A DNA stretch of 64,000 nucleotides from Owenweeksia sp048267305 (GTDB lineage Bacteria; Bacteroidota; Bacteroidia; Flavobacteriales; Schleiferiaceae): assembly GCA_048267305.1 (NCBI GenBank), contig JBLWXT010000017.1:1-64000 (forward strand), in the 5' to 3' direction. Positions 1-8,818 of the stretch are shown piece after piece; the stretch's first letter is position 1, and each line of letters starts with the position of its first letter. The notes below the pieces were generated by a model. That model was not told the DNA's origin, did not search any database, and saw only the letters and a list, made by a program, of their open reading frames with translations. Made by a program: the position numbers and the translations under genes.

Positions 1-90
1 TCTTTGTTCCTCTTTAGAATGGAAAAAATATTTGCCTGAAATTAGCTTCTCCCCATAAAATTACGCTGATCCTGAATGTAGTTCCTTAAA

Positions 91-504
91 ATGGAAATAG
101 TAAATATTAACACTGAACTAAATAAAACTCCTCATACAAATGCTAGAATGAAGCTTCGTTTAGTGAATCTTACAGGAGATGAAAGCTTGACTGTGTTTGC
201 TACGGACATCGAAAATGGGCAGTTTATACCAGCGCACTATCACAAAGGGAGTGTAGAAATATATCAGGTAGTTTTTGGTGAGGGGGTAATTTTAATTGGA
301 AAATCACTGAATGGTGTTGCAAAATGGGAAGACAGTTATATTGTAAAACAAGGTGATTTCCTCACTATAAAGCCAAATATTGTTCATAAGATTAAGAATA
401 TTAGTAGAAATACTTTGCGCATAATTTCCTGCAGCCCACTTAGCCACTCAAGTAGAGATTGGTACTTTGTAAAGGATATAAGTCATCAGGATTACACTTC
501 CTAG
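91..504 (+). CDS. small cupin-domain protein
   Basis: A 137-residue single-domain protein of the cupin_2 type. Residues about 45-110 hold the two cupin motifs: HYHKGSVEIYQVVFGEG (metal-ligand-like His-x-His and Glu) and, later, GDFLTIKPNIVHKIKN with the conserved His. This fold usually binds a metal or a small ligand; no substrate can be read from the sequence. There is no signal peptide, so it is probably cytosolic. It is transcribed towards the arginine operon, and its stop lies about 33 bp from the end of argH, so the two are convergent and share no obvious function. The first ATG follows an AT-rich leader and is the only sensible start. Cupin assignment is good; the function is unknown. 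Confidence 0.7.
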   Translation: MEIVNINTELNKTPHTNARMKLRLVNLTGDESLTVFATDIENGQFIPAHYHKGSVEIYQVVFGEGVILIGKSLNGVAKWEDSYIVKQGDFLTIKPNIVHKIKNISRNTLRIISCSPLSHSSRDWYFVKDISHQDYTS

Positions 505-537
505 CTCTAAGGTGTGGAATCCTGATTTTATTGAAAG

Positions 538-1818
538 CTAGAAAGTCGATTTCATCTTAAGTTTAATTTCCTCCAAACAGAGATTTCCAATACTTCCTTC
601 ATGTACATGATTCACTTCTTTTGAAGGGCTGAACTTTCCATCCATAATTTCTATCCCCAACTTTTGATACGCATCTCTAAAGGTCATGCCGTTCATCACC
701 AGTTTGTTTACTTCCTCAACGCTGTATAGGTAGTCATATATAGGGTTTTCCAGTAATTTGTCATTGATGGTGATATGCTGTACCATAAAGTCACATACCT
801 CCAAATTGTCTTTGGTTTGATCAATTCCATTCATCAGGCTTTCTTTCAAAAGCTGAAAATCGCGGTGATAACCGGTAGTGAGGTTGTTGGTTATAAAACT
901 CAGTTCTACCGGTAGGTTTTGAATCTTGTTGCTATATGCACGCATCAGCTCAAATACATCCGGGTTTTGCTTGTGCGGCATAATGCTGGAACCTGTTGTA
1001 AGTTCTTTTGGGAAACCTACAAAATTGAAATTCTGACTCATAAAAAGACAAATGTCAGCGGATAGCCTGGATAAGGTTCCTGCTGCAGAAGCCAATGCAT
1101 AACCAATGGTTTTCTCCAATTTTCCGCGGCTCATTTGAGCGGCCACAACGTTGTATTTCATGGTTTCAAATCCAAGCAACTCGGTGGTCATGGCGCGATC
1201 AATAGGGAATGAAGTGCCGTATCCGGCAGCTGAGCCCAGTGGATTTTGATCCGCAACCTTAAGTGCTGCATTTAGCATGATAATGTCATCGATTAAGCTT
1301 TCTGCGTAAGCGCTAAACCAAAGACCAAAGGAGGAAGGCATGGCCACCTGCATGTGTGTGTAGCCGGGCATGAGTATATTTTTGTGTTGCTCGGCCAGCG
1401 ATAGTAAGGTATTAAACAGTTTTTGAATCAATGACTTTATACCTTGTATTTCCTCTTTGGCATATAAATGCAAATCCACCAAAACCTGATCATTACGCGA
1501 GCGTGCGGTGTGAATTTTCTTTCCGGCTTCACCAATTTGTTTAACCAGCTCAAACTCGATTTTGCTATGTACATCTTCAAATTGCTCCTCAATAGTGAAG
1601 TCTCCGTTTGCAATTTGAGCGTCAATGGCCTGCAATGCCTTTAGAATGTCATCAAGTTCCTGCGTGTTCAGAATGCCAATCTTGTGAAGCATTTTGGCAT
1701 GAGCCATGTTTCCACGCACATCGTGCTTTGCAAGCTTCAAGTCAAGCTGGCGGTCGTTGCCAACTGTGTATCGGTCTACAATATTTTCGGTGGTATATCC
1801 TTTATCCCAAAGTTTCAT
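538..1818 (-). CDS. argH: argininosuccinate lyase
   Basis: Last step of arginine synthesis: argininosuccinate is cleaved to arginine and fumarate in the cytosol. The 426-residue protein belongs to the fumarase/aspartase superfamily. It carries the superfamily signature GSSIMPHKQNPD in its second half, with the mobile catalytic serine loop, and the early TARSRNDQV motif typical of ArgH. The length is slightly shorter than the roughly 460 residues of enterobacterial ArgH, as is usual in Bacteroidota. It is the last gene of the leftward arginine operon and starts 12 bp after the argE-like gene, so it is almost certainly co-transcribed. Confidence 0.95.
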   Translation of the reverse strand: MKLWDKGYTTENIVDRYTVGNDRQLDLKLAKHDVRGNMAHAKMLHKIGILNTQELDDILKALQAIDAQIANGDFTIEEQFEDVHSKIEFELVKQIGEAGKKIHTARSRNDQVLVDLHLYAKEEIQGIKSLIQKLFNTLLSLAEQHKNILMPGYTHMQVAMPSSFGLWFSAYAESLIDDIIMLNAALKVADQNPLGSAAGYGTSFPIDRAMTTELLGFETMKYNVVAAQMSRGKLEKTIGYALASAAGTLSRLSADICLFMSQNFNFVGFPKELTTGSSIMPHKQNPDVFELMRAYSNKIQNLPVELSFITNNLTTGYHRDFQLLKESLMNGIDQTKDNLEVCDFMVQHITINDKLLENPIYDYLYSVEEVNKLVMNGMTFRDAYQKLGIEIMDGKFSPSKEVNHVHEGSIGNLCLEEIKLKMKSTF

Positions 1819-1830
1819 AGGCTATGTTTT

Positions 1831-2883
1831 TTATAATATGGTTTCAAAAAGTTTGATGTAAAGGGCAATGCCCTCTTCAATTTCATGGAGATAAATAAAT
1901 TCATTGGCCTGATGTGAGCGTGTGGAATCTCCGGGTCCTAATTTTAAAGAAGGACATGATAGTGAAGCCTGATCTGACAGGGTGGGTGAGCCATAGGTGT
2001 TTCGGCCAAGGGCAATGCCCGCCTGAACGATGGGGTGATTTTCCGGTATGGAAGACGAATTCAAGCGAAAGGAGCGGGCTTTTAATTCGCTCTTTGTATG
2101 TGCATTTATAATTTCAAAAACCTCCTGATTACTGTAGTGCTCATTCACACGAACATCCATCACAAAATGGCAGCTAGCGGGCACTACGTTGTGTTGACTT
2201 CCCGCACTTATTTGTGTGACGCTCATCTTTACGGATCCCAGCGCATCTGAAACTTTTGGAAAGCTGTAATTGCGGATCCACTGAATATCATCCAGGGCAT
2301 TGTAAATGGCATTGTTGGTATTGGTGTGTGCCGCATGGCCCGAAACACCGGGCGCATAGCCATCAATTACCAAAAGTCCCTTTTCGGCAATAGCCAGATT
2401 CATTTGTGTAGGTTCACCCACCACTGCAAATTCTATGGGTGGTATTATTTTCAACAAGCTATTCAGGCCATTTGGTCCGGAGCTTTCTTCTTCCGCAGTA
2501 GCGGCAATTAGCAAGTTGTACGTCAGGTTTTCACTTGCGTAAAAATGAGTGAAAAGAGCGATGAGCGAAACCAGACAACCTCCGGCATCATTGCTGCCAA
2601 GGCCATATAATTTCCCATCTTCCAGCTTGGCTTCAAAGGGGTTATTGGTATAACCTGAGTTTGGTTTTACGGTGTCGTGATGGGAGTTGAGAAGTATGGT
2701 CGGTTTGCTCTTGTCAAAGTGTTTGTTGGTAGCCCAAACGTTATTTTTATGGAGATTATACGGTATTTTATGTTCATCAAACCAGCTGCAAATATGTGTT
2801 GCGGTATCATCTTCTTCTCCGGAAAAGGAAGGCGTGACAATTAACTTTTTTAGTAGCTCAAAGGCTTCTTGCTGTAGTTCCAT
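1831..2883 (-). CDS. argE: M20-family deacylase, probable acetylornithine deacetylase
   Basis: A 350-residue M20 metallopeptidase-family protein. Metal-site motifs are visible: LLNSHHDTV near residue 65, GSNDAGGCL near residue 97 and AATAEEESSG near residue 128, with a late His-containing segment. In this operon it should remove the acyl group from N-acyl-citrulline or N-acyl-ornithine. Because the carbamoyltransferase upstream is the acyl-ornithine type, the natural substrate is more likely acyl-citrulline than acetylornithine. M20 enzymes such as DapE or CPG2 look alike, so the assignment rests on its place between argB (11 bp upstream) and argH (12 bp downstream). Confidence 0.85.
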   Translation of the reverse strand: MELQQEAFELLKKLIVTPSFSGEEDDTATHICSWFDEHKIPYNLHKNNVWATNKHFDKSKPTILLNSHHDTVKPNSGYTNNPFEAKLEDGKLYGLGSNDAGGCLVSLIALFTHFYASENLTYNLLIAATAEEESSGPNGLNSLLKIIPPIEFAVVGEPTQMNLAIAEKGLLVIDGYAPGVSGHAAHTNTNNAIYNALDDIQWIRNYSFPKVSDALGSVKMSVTQISAGSQHNVVPASCHFVMDVRVNEHYSNQEVFEIINAHTKSELKARSFRLNSSSIPENHPIVQAGIALGRNTYGSPTLSDQASLSCPSLKLGPGDSTRSHQANEFIYLHEIEEGIALYIKLFETIL

Positions 2884-2894
2884 TTCTAAAAAGT

Positions 2895-3674
2895 TTAGAG
2901 GGTTAAAGTGCTGTGAATCGAGGTTTCATCTTTCAAAAAATTGATGTTGCCAATACACACTTTTGACACCTTGTTTTTCAAGGCGTGAAAGCAATTTTCC
3001 ATTTTGGGCAGCATGCCATCATGGATGCTGTTGGCATTTTTTAGCTCTTCATATTTGCTGCTGTCGATGTTTTCAATCACCGAACTTTCATCAGTTATAT
3101 CCGCCAAAACGCCCTTTTTCTCAAAACAGTAAATCAATTCCGTTTCATACTCCTTTGTCAATGCTGTTGACAGTTCCGAAGCGATGGTATCGGCATTGGT
3201 GTTTAGTAGTTGGCCATTTCCGTCATGGGTGATGGCACAAAATACCGGACAAATTCCATCCTTCAGCCATTGAGAAATTACAGGGTAGTTTACAGTTGTA
3301 ACATCTCCAACTAAACCAAAATCTATAGGCTCAGCTGATCGTTTGGCAGAAAGAATGCTATTTCCATCAGCACCGCTAAAACCAGAGGCATTACAGCCTA
3401 AAGCTTGCAGCTGGGCAACTATATTTTTATTGATAAGCCCTGCGTAAATCATGGTTACAATCTCAATATCTTCGGCAGATGTGATTCTTCGGCCACCGAT
3501 CATTTGAGGTTCTATCCCCAGTTTTCTGCTAAATTCAGTAGCCTTTTTTCCACCACCATGCACCAGAATTTTATAGCCATCCATTTTTGAAAATGAATGC
3601 AAAACTTCAGTCAGGGCAGTAGGGTCGTCAATTAGGTTTCCACCGATTTTTATGATTTTTAGTTTACTCAACAT
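2895..3674 (-). CDS. argB: acetylglutamate kinase
   Basis: Phosphorylates N-acylglutamate, the second step of arginine synthesis. The 259-residue protein is an amino-acid kinase: IKIGGNLIDD near the N-terminus and VHGGGKKATEF near residue 40 form the nucleotide and substrate loops, and NTNADTIASELS near residue 160 matches the family's late motif. It is short and lacks the N-terminal helix found in arginine-inhibited hexameric NAGKs, which hints that it is not the feedback-controlled enzyme; that is inference. The start overlaps the end of the carbamoyltransferase gene by 11 bp, pointing to coupled translation. Confidence 0.93.
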   Translation of the reverse strand: MLSKLKIIKIGGNLIDDPTALTEVLHSFSKMDGYKILVHGGGKKATEFSRKLGIEPQMIGGRRITSAEDIEIVTMIYAGLINKNIVAQLQALGCNASGFSGADGNSILSAKRSAEPIDFGLVGDVTTVNYPVISQWLKDGICPVFCAITHDGNGQLLNTNADTIASELSTALTKEYETELIYCFEKKGVLADITDESSVIENIDSSKYEELKNANSIHDGMLPKMENCFHALKNKVSKVCIGNINFLKDETSIHSTLTL

Positions 3675-4614
3675 CCTGAAGCATTTTTAGTAAAACCGTT
3701 TGCGCAGCATAGGTTCTGTTGTTGGCTTGCTCCAAAACCAATGAATTTTCAGAATCTATGACTTCATCTGTTACCACTACATTTCTTCTTACAGGCAGGC
3801 AGTGCATAAACTTCCCATTGTTGGTTAGGTCCATTTTTGCTTTGTTGATGGTCCAGTCGCCAAGCTGCGGTGAACTTTGTCCATAGTTTTCATATGATGA
3901 CCAGTTTTTGGCGTACACAAAATCGGCACCAGCCAAAGCTTCATCCTGATTGTGGAGGACGGTAGCGCCTTCAGTGAATTCAGGTGCCAGGTCAAAACCT
4001 TCAGGATTTGTAATTAGCAGGGCGGCATTCGTTTGCTTTACCCATTCTACAAAAGAATTGGCTACAGCCTGAGGTAATACCCGTGGATGTGGTGCCCAAG
4101 TCAGTACCACTTTTGGGCGGGTTACTTTTTTATGTTCTTCAATGGTGATCAAATCCGCGAATGACTGAAGAGGATGAAGGGTGGCACTTTCCAGAGAAAC
4201 CACCGGCACCTTTGCATTTTGGATAAACTTGGTGAGTACTTTTTCTGAATAATCCTCATCGCGGTTTTTTAGCTCAGCAAAAGTTCTGATGCCAATGATG
4301 TCGCAGTATTGGGAAATAACTCCGGCTGCTTCCCTGATGTGCTCCTGACTCCCCTGATCCATTACAGTTCCGTCTGTCATTTCTATAGACCAGCCTTCGG
4401 TTCCGAGGTTCATTACCATCACATTCATACCCAAATTGATGGCTGCCCTTTGGGTACTAAGCCTTGTTCGTAAACTTGGATTCAGAAAAATGAGTCCCAG
4501 TGTTTTGTTTTTACCAAACTCACTATATCCAAAAGGGTTTGCTTTTATTTCACGTGCCTTTTTTAGCCAGGCATCCGGGTTGCTTATATCTTTTACAGAA
4601 GTGAAGTTCATCAT
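3664..4614 (-). CDS. argF': N-acetyl/N-succinyl-ornithine carbamoyltransferase
   Basis: Transfers carbamoyl phosphate to an N-acylated ornithine, making N-acyl-citrulline. The 316-residue protein has the carbamoyl-phosphate loop as NPSLRTRLSTQ (residues 45-55) rather than the SxRTR of ordinary OTCase, and HCLPVRRNVVVTD near the C-terminus, both typical of the AOTCase/SOTCase group found in Xanthomonas and Bacteroides. The residue that I align with the known specificity position (Glu92 in Xanthomonas AOTCase, Pro90 in Bacteroides SOTCase, recalled from memory) is Gln90 here, so the acyl group cannot be called with certainty. The start codon overlaps the argD stop (ATGA). A second ATG directly follows the first. 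Confidence 0.9.
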   Translation of the reverse strand: MMNFTSVKDISNPDAWLKKAREIKANPFGYSEFGKNKTLGLIFLNPSLRTRLSTQRAAINLGMNVMVMNLGTEGWSIEMTDGTVMDQGSQEHIREAAGVISQYCDIIGIRTFAELKNRDEDYSEKVLTKFIQNAKVPVVSLESATLHPLQSFADLITIEEHKKVTRPKVVLTWAPHPRVLPQAVANSFVEWVKQTNAALLITNPEGFDLAPEFTEGATVLHNQDEALAGADFVYAKNWSSYENYGQSSPQLGDWTINKAKMDLTNNGKFMHCLPVRRNVVVTDEVIDSENSLVLEQANNRTYAAQTVLLKMLQDVE

Positions 4615-5738
4615 GATAAGTGCTTTTTTAATGCTTTGATAAATGGCTCAAAATCATCAATAGTGATGCAAAGTGGTGGCAGGATGCGCAGCAGGTTTGA
4701 GTTGGAGGCAGCACCTGTGAAAATGTGATCTTCAAAAAGAAGCTTTGAGCGAAGCTCTTTTATGGGGAAGTCAAACTCAAGGCCAAGCATCAGGCCTCTG
4801 CCTTTTATGCTTTTTATCTGGGGGATAGTTTTTAATTCCCCTGCCAGCCATGCCCCGGTTTTTCTGGCGTTTTCCAAAAGAGATTCCTCTTTCAACACAT
4901 CGAGCACGGCAATGCCTGCTGTGCAAGCAAGGTGGTTTCCGCCAAAAGTTGTTCCCAGCATGCCATGTTTTGCTTTAATTGAAGGATGAAGTAATATGCC
5001 ACCAATAGGAAATCCATTGCCCATGCCTTTGGCAATGGAAATAACATCAGGAGTTACATTATATTTCTGAAAGGCGAAGAAGTCGCCTGTACGCCCATAT
5101 CCGGATTGTACTTCATCGGCTATCAGAAATGCTCCGTGGTTTTTACAAAGTGTATCTAATCCTTCATAAAATTCGGGAGTGCTTTCGCCAAGTCCTCCTA
5201 CTCCCTGAATAAACTCTAAAATTACTGCACATACATCACCTTTTTGGAGTTCTGATTTTACAGTTTCCAGATCTCCAAGCTCTATAAAGGTAACTTCATG
5301 CTGCTGGTTCAGCGGAGCATTTATTTTAGGGTTATCTGTTGCTGCTACTGCTGCTGAGGTCCTTCCGTGAAAGGAGTTTTTAAAGGCAAGTACTCTTGAT
5401 TTATTGGTTGCGAAGGAGGCAACTTTTAAAGCATTTTCATTGGCTTCAGCGCCAGAATTACAAAGGAATAGATTGTAGTCACCACAGCCTGAAAGTTCGC
5501 CCAACTTGCTGGCCAATTCCTCTTGTAATGGGTTTTGAATGGCGTTGGAATAAAAGCCAAGTTTCGCTACCTGATCCTGAATAGACTTAACATAAGTGGG
5601 GTGAGAATGCCCAATGGAAATTACGGCATGGCCGCCATACAAATCCAGGTATTCGGTGCCTTTGTCATCATACACATGTATGCCTTGGGCACGAATCGGA
5701 GTAATGTCATAAAGTGGATAAACGTCAAATAATGTCAT
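4611..5738 (-). CDS. argD: acetylornithine aminotransferase
   Basis: PLP-dependent class III aminotransferase of 375 residues that converts N-acylglutamate semialdehyde to N-acylornithine. Visible motifs are the early YLDLYGGHAVISIGHSHP, the cofactor segment NSGAEANENALK, FHGRTSAAVA, IADEVQSGYGRTG and the Schiff-base lysine in SIAKGMGNGFPIGG. The length and motif set fit ArgD rather than the longer ornithine aminotransferase. The gene shares one base with the end of argC and its stop overlaps the start of argF', so it sits in the middle of a translationally coupled run. Confidence 0.93.
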   Translation of the reverse strand: MTLFDVYPLYDITPIRAQGIHVYDDKGTEYLDLYGGHAVISIGHSHPTYVKSIQDQVAKLGFYSNAIQNPLQEELASKLGELSGCGDYNLFLCNSGAEANENALKVASFATNKSRVLAFKNSFHGRTSAAVAATDNPKINAPLNQQHEVTFIELGDLETVKSELQKGDVCAVILEFIQGVGGLGESTPEFYEGLDTLCKNHGAFLIADEVQSGYGRTGDFFAFQKYNVTPDVISIAKGMGNGFPIGGILLHPSIKAKHGMLGTTFGGNHLACTAGIAVLDVLKEESLLENARKTGAWLAGELKTIPQIKSIKGRGLMLGLEFDFPIKELRSKLLFEDHIFTGAASNSNLLRILPPLCITIDDFEPFIKALKKHLS

Positions 5739-6715
5739 CAGAAGTAATTGGCTTTAAAGTTTAAACCTGTGGTTTCGGCAAGTCCAAACATCAGGTTCAT
5801 ATTTTGGATAGCTTGCCCGGCAGCGCCTTTTTGCAGGTTGTCGATAACAGAGGTAATGAGCACCTTTCCTTCAATCTTTTGCACCTGAAGCAAGCAAAAG
5901 TTGGTGTTAATTACCTGTTTAAGGCTTATGGCATTTTCACTGACTTTAGTAAAGGGAGCATCCTTGTAATAGGATTTGTAAAGCGCTGTTAATTCTGATT
6001 CCGGGATTTCAGAATTGGTATAGGCACTTGCAAAAATTCCTCTGCTAAAATCTCCCCGTAAGGGAAGGAAGTTTAAAGCCTTGTCAAAATCTGGCTGTAA
6101 GGAAGCTAAGCTTTCGCCAATTTCTCCAAGATGTTGATGGTTAAAGGCTTTGTAAATAGATAAGTTGTTGTTTCTCCAGCTAAAATGGGTGGTGGCTGAT
6201 GGCGACTGGCCGGCACCGGTTGAGCCTGTTATGGCATTTATGTGGACTTCATTTTGTAGAAATCCAGCTTTGGCCAAAGGAAGTAAAGCCAACTGTATGG
6301 CGGTGGCAAAACAACCAGGGTTTGCAATATATGCGGTACTTGCAATTTGCTCCTTATTCAGCTCAGGAAGACCATATACGTATTGGTTGCCCAAAAACTC
6401 AGCATCATTCTGAAGCCTGAAATCATTGCTTAGATCAATGATTTTGGTACCGAACGAAAATGTATTGTTTTCTAAAAACTTCTTGGAATTTCCATGGCCG
6501 AGGCACAGGAAAAGTACATCCACATCCGGATTTATCTGAGCCGTGAACTTCAGGTCATCAAAAGGAAATAAATCTTCGTGTATTGCAGATACTGCCTGTC
6601 CTGGCTGAGAGTGGCTATAAATAAAGTCAATTTCCACCCCGGGGTGAGAAACAAGTGATCTCAGAAGTTCACCGGCTACATATCCGGTTCCTCCAACTAT
6701 TCCTGCTTTAATCAT
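5738..6715 (-). CDS. argC: N-acetyl-gamma-glutamyl-phosphate reductase
   Basis: NADPH-dependent reduction of N-acylglutamyl phosphate to the semialdehyde. The 325-residue protein begins with a Rossmann motif (GIVGGTGYVAGELLR) and has the catalytic cysteine in NPGCFATAIQLAL near residue 135. HLGEIGE, near residue 195, fits the family's conserved His segment. The length matches type 1 ArgC. The start overlaps the end of argG by 8 bp. Confidence 0.94.
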   Translation of the reverse strand: MIKAGIVGGTGYVAGELLRSLVSHPGVEIDFIYSHSQPGQAVSAIHEDLFPFDDLKFTAQINPDVDVLFLCLGHGNSKKFLENNTFSFGTKIIDLSNDFRLQNDAEFLGNQYVYGLPELNKEQIASTAYIANPGCFATAIQLALLPLAKAGFLQNEVHINAITGSTGAGQSPSATTHFSWRNNNLSIYKAFNHQHLGEIGESLASLQPDFDKALNFLPLRGDFSRGIFASAYTNSEIPESELTALYKSYYKDAPFTKVSENAISLKQVINTNFCLLQVQKIEGKVLITSVIDNLQKGAAGQAIQNMNLMFGLAETTGLNFKANYF

Positions 6716-7934
6716 CTATTGGTGTATTTTGAGATTGCGAATTTGCCCTGTCATTTACATGCTTGAAAATCTTCATCGGGTTGGTGAGAATTTTGGTGAA
6801 ACCCTTCACATCTTCACCGGTCCATTGTTTATTGGTTTCGCCATAATCGGCAAATCCTGATTTCATCAAATCATAGGGAGATTCAATTCCCTGAACGATA
6901 AAACGATGGGGAAGAAGCTCTACGAAAACCTTACCGGAAACGGTTTTTTGTGAATCTTCAAGAAAGCCTTCAATATTGCGCATCACGGGTTCAAAATATT
7001 GAGACTCATGGATAAACATGCCATACCAATCACCCAATTGTTGTTTCCAGTGTTGTTGCCATTTAGAGAGAGTATGCTTCTCTAAAGTGTGATGCGATTT
7101 GATAATGATGTTTGCCGCAGCAGCTTCAAAACCCACACGGCCCTTGATGCCGATGATGGTGTCACCAATATGCATATCGCGGCCAATGGCATATTTACTG
7201 GCAATAGATTCAAGTTTTTGAATGGCCTTAACCGGAGATAGGGACTCATCATCCAACCCAACTAATTCTCCATTTTTAAAAATGAGGGTAATTTGTCTGG
7301 GAGTAGTTTCTGCCAGTGGGCTTGGATAGGCTTCATCGGGAAGTGGTGCATGTGAGGTGAGTGTTTCTGCTCCGCCAACGCTGGTTCCCCAAAGGCCCTT
7401 GTTGATGGAGTACTGTGCTTTTTTCCAATCGATGTTTACTCCATGTTTGGCCAGATACTCAATCTCCTCCTGACGCGAAAGTTGTTGATCGCGAATAGGC
7501 GTGAGGATTTGGACTTCGGGAGCAAGAAGTTGAAATACCAAATCGAAACGCACCTGATCATTACCTGCACCGGTACTGCCATGAGCAAGGTAAGATGCGC
7601 CAAGCTCCTTGGCATATTCCGCCAGGGCAATGGCCTGATAAATACGCTCGGCACTTACCGAAAGAGGATAGGTATTGTTTTTTAAAACATTCCCAAAAAT
7701 CAGGTACTTGATAATTTTTTGGTAGTAATTATCGGTTTCCTCAAGAGTGGTGTGTGTGCTTACTCCAAGTTCCAGGGCTTTTGTTTCAATTTCCTGAAGC
7801 TCGGCTGGCGAAAAACCTCCGGTATTTACAATAGCCGAATGCACCTCGAGGTTTTTGTCGTGCTTTAAATATTTCACGCAGTAGGAGGTATCCAAACCGC
7901 CACTAAATGCGAGTACAACTTTATTATTCATCAT
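6708..7934 (-). CDS. argG: argininosuccinate synthase
   Basis: ATP-dependent joining of citrulline and aspartate. The 408-residue protein opens with the N-type ATP pyrophosphatase loop AFSGGLDTSYCVKYL and contains AHGSTGAGNDQVRFD near residue 118, both diagnostic of ArgG. It is followed by argC with an 8 bp overlap and preceded by the GNAT gene with an 11 bp overlap. In this acylated pathway its citrulline must come from deacylation of acyl-citrulline by the argE-like product, which explains why argE lies beside argH. Confidence 0.94.
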   Translation of the reverse strand: MMNNKVVLAFSGGLDTSYCVKYLKHDKNLEVHSAIVNTGGFSPAELQEIETKALELGVSTHTTLEETDNYYQKIIKYLIFGNVLKNNTYPLSVSAERIYQAIALAEYAKELGASYLAHGSTGAGNDQVRFDLVFQLLAPEVQILTPIRDQQLSRQEEIEYLAKHGVNIDWKKAQYSINKGLWGTSVGGAETLTSHAPLPDEAYPSPLAETTPRQITLIFKNGELVGLDDESLSPVKAIQKLESIASKYAIGRDMHIGDTIIGIKGRVGFEAAAANIIIKSHHTLEKHTLSKWQQHWKQQLGDWYGMFIHESQYFEPVMRNIEGFLEDSQKTVSGKVFVELLPHRFIVQGIESPYDLMKSGFADYGETNKQWTGEDVKGFTKILTNPMKIFKHVNDRANSQSQNTPIDD

Positions 7935-8598
7935 TGGATTTTAGGTTTTTTAACGCTGGTTTTAGGAATGGAAATTTTTCAAGCTTCTTTTGAATGCGTG
8001 TTTTGCGCAGTTTCAAAAAAGCTTTGAAGTTTTCCCAGGATTTCCCTTTGTCGAGTTCTTTGGTATGTGTTTTACTCAGGTCGAAAGCCATGCCGGTGCA
8101 AAGGCACATCCCACGATTGGTACGCATCAGAATATCGTGGTTGGGGCAACTTTCGCAACCTTTCCAAAAGGCATTATCCTGAGTTAGTTCAGAAAAGGGA
8201 ACGGGTTTGTAGCCCAGGTCAGAATTGATTTTCATCACCGCCTGGCTGGTGGTGATTCCAAATAACATGGAAGTGGGAAAGCTCTTTTTTGAAAGGTCAA
8301 AAGTAGCTTGCTTAATAGCCCTTGCCAGTCCCGTATTACGATAATCGGGATGAACAATCAGGCCGGAGTTGGCTACGTATTTTTTGCCTTCCCAGGTTTC
8401 TATGTAACAAAAACCAACAACGATTTCTTCGGCAAAGGCAATTACAGCCTTTCCTTCGCTCATTTTGGCTTTGATGTATTCGGGTTCACGCTTGGCTATA
8501 CCCGTGCCGCGGATTTTTGCGGCATCAGCCATCATTTGGCAAATGGTTTCCGCATGCAGAGAATGACTCTCATCAGCCACCTTAACAATATATGACAT
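7924..8598 (-). CDS. GNAT acetyltransferase with Cys-rich tail, candidate N-acetylglutamate synthase
   Basis: First gene of the arginine operon, 224 residues. Residues about 5-140 form a GNAT domain: the acetyl-CoA-binding region is VHPDYRNTGLARAIKQ, after the beta strands around AFAEEIVVGFCYIETW. The C-terminal third has four clustered cysteines, CESCPNH and MCLCTG, 13 residues apart, which could bind a metal, followed by a basic tail. The operon needs an enzyme to acylate glutamate. There is no argJ in the window, and the argE-like gene means the acyl group is not recycled, so this protein most likely makes N-acylglutamate (an ArgA stand-in). That role is inferred from context; the GNAT fold is well supported. 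Confidence 0.72.
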   Translation of the reverse strand: MSYIVKVADESHSLHAETICQMMADAAKIRGTGIAKREPEYIKAKMSEGKAVIAFAEEIVVGFCYIETWEGKKYVANSGLIVHPDYRNTGLARAIKQATFDLSKKSFPTSMLFGITTSQAVMKINSDLGYKPVPFSELTQDNAFWKGCESCPNHDILMRTNRGMCLCTGMAFDLSKTHTKELDKGKSWENFKAFLKLRKTRIQKKLEKFPFLKPALKNLKSNDE

Positions 8599-8812
8599 TG
8601 CAAAAGAGGATTAAACTTTAGAAAAAAAATGAAGAGGATAAGTACTACTGTACTGTGGCGAGGCTACGTAAGCCCGCAAGAAGTGTATTACGCCCTAAGG
8701 CGTCTTCGTGATCTGCGAAGGCGAGTGCTTGTATCCATAGATCCGTTCTCCAAAGAATTTGGAGAGGAAGCACTGGTGTATGGATTTAATAGAATCACCT
8801 TGGTTTTGTAAT
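8599..8812 (-). promoter_or_regulatory. hairpin-rich candidate leader of the arginine operon
   Basis: This stretch lies directly upstream of the first arginine gene and contains five closely spaced inverted repeats: AGTAC/GTACT (8641-8654), GGCT/AGCC (8662-8674), CGCC/GGCG (8691-8702), CGTCTTCG/CGAAGGCG (8701-8723, one wobble or mismatch) and a perfect TCTCCAAA-GAA-TTTGGAGA (8747-8765). If transcription starts at the TACATTTG box at 8819-8826, the region would be a 5' leader of about 210 nt. A 60-codon frame on the opposite strand (8629-8811) overlaps the hairpins and encodes an Arg-rich run; it may be accidental. No U-rich intrinsic terminator follows the hairpins in the leader direction, so simple attenuation is not shown. 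The identity as a regulatory RNA is inference. Confidence 0.35.
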
Positions 8813-8818
8813 GGTGTG

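Noticed and set aside
8629..8811. 60-codon frame divergent from the arginine operon, Arg-rich, with an A-rich upstream stretch.
   Set aside because: It overlaps the hairpins, matches no family I know and is short. I kept it as part of the structured-region finding and did not call it a gene.
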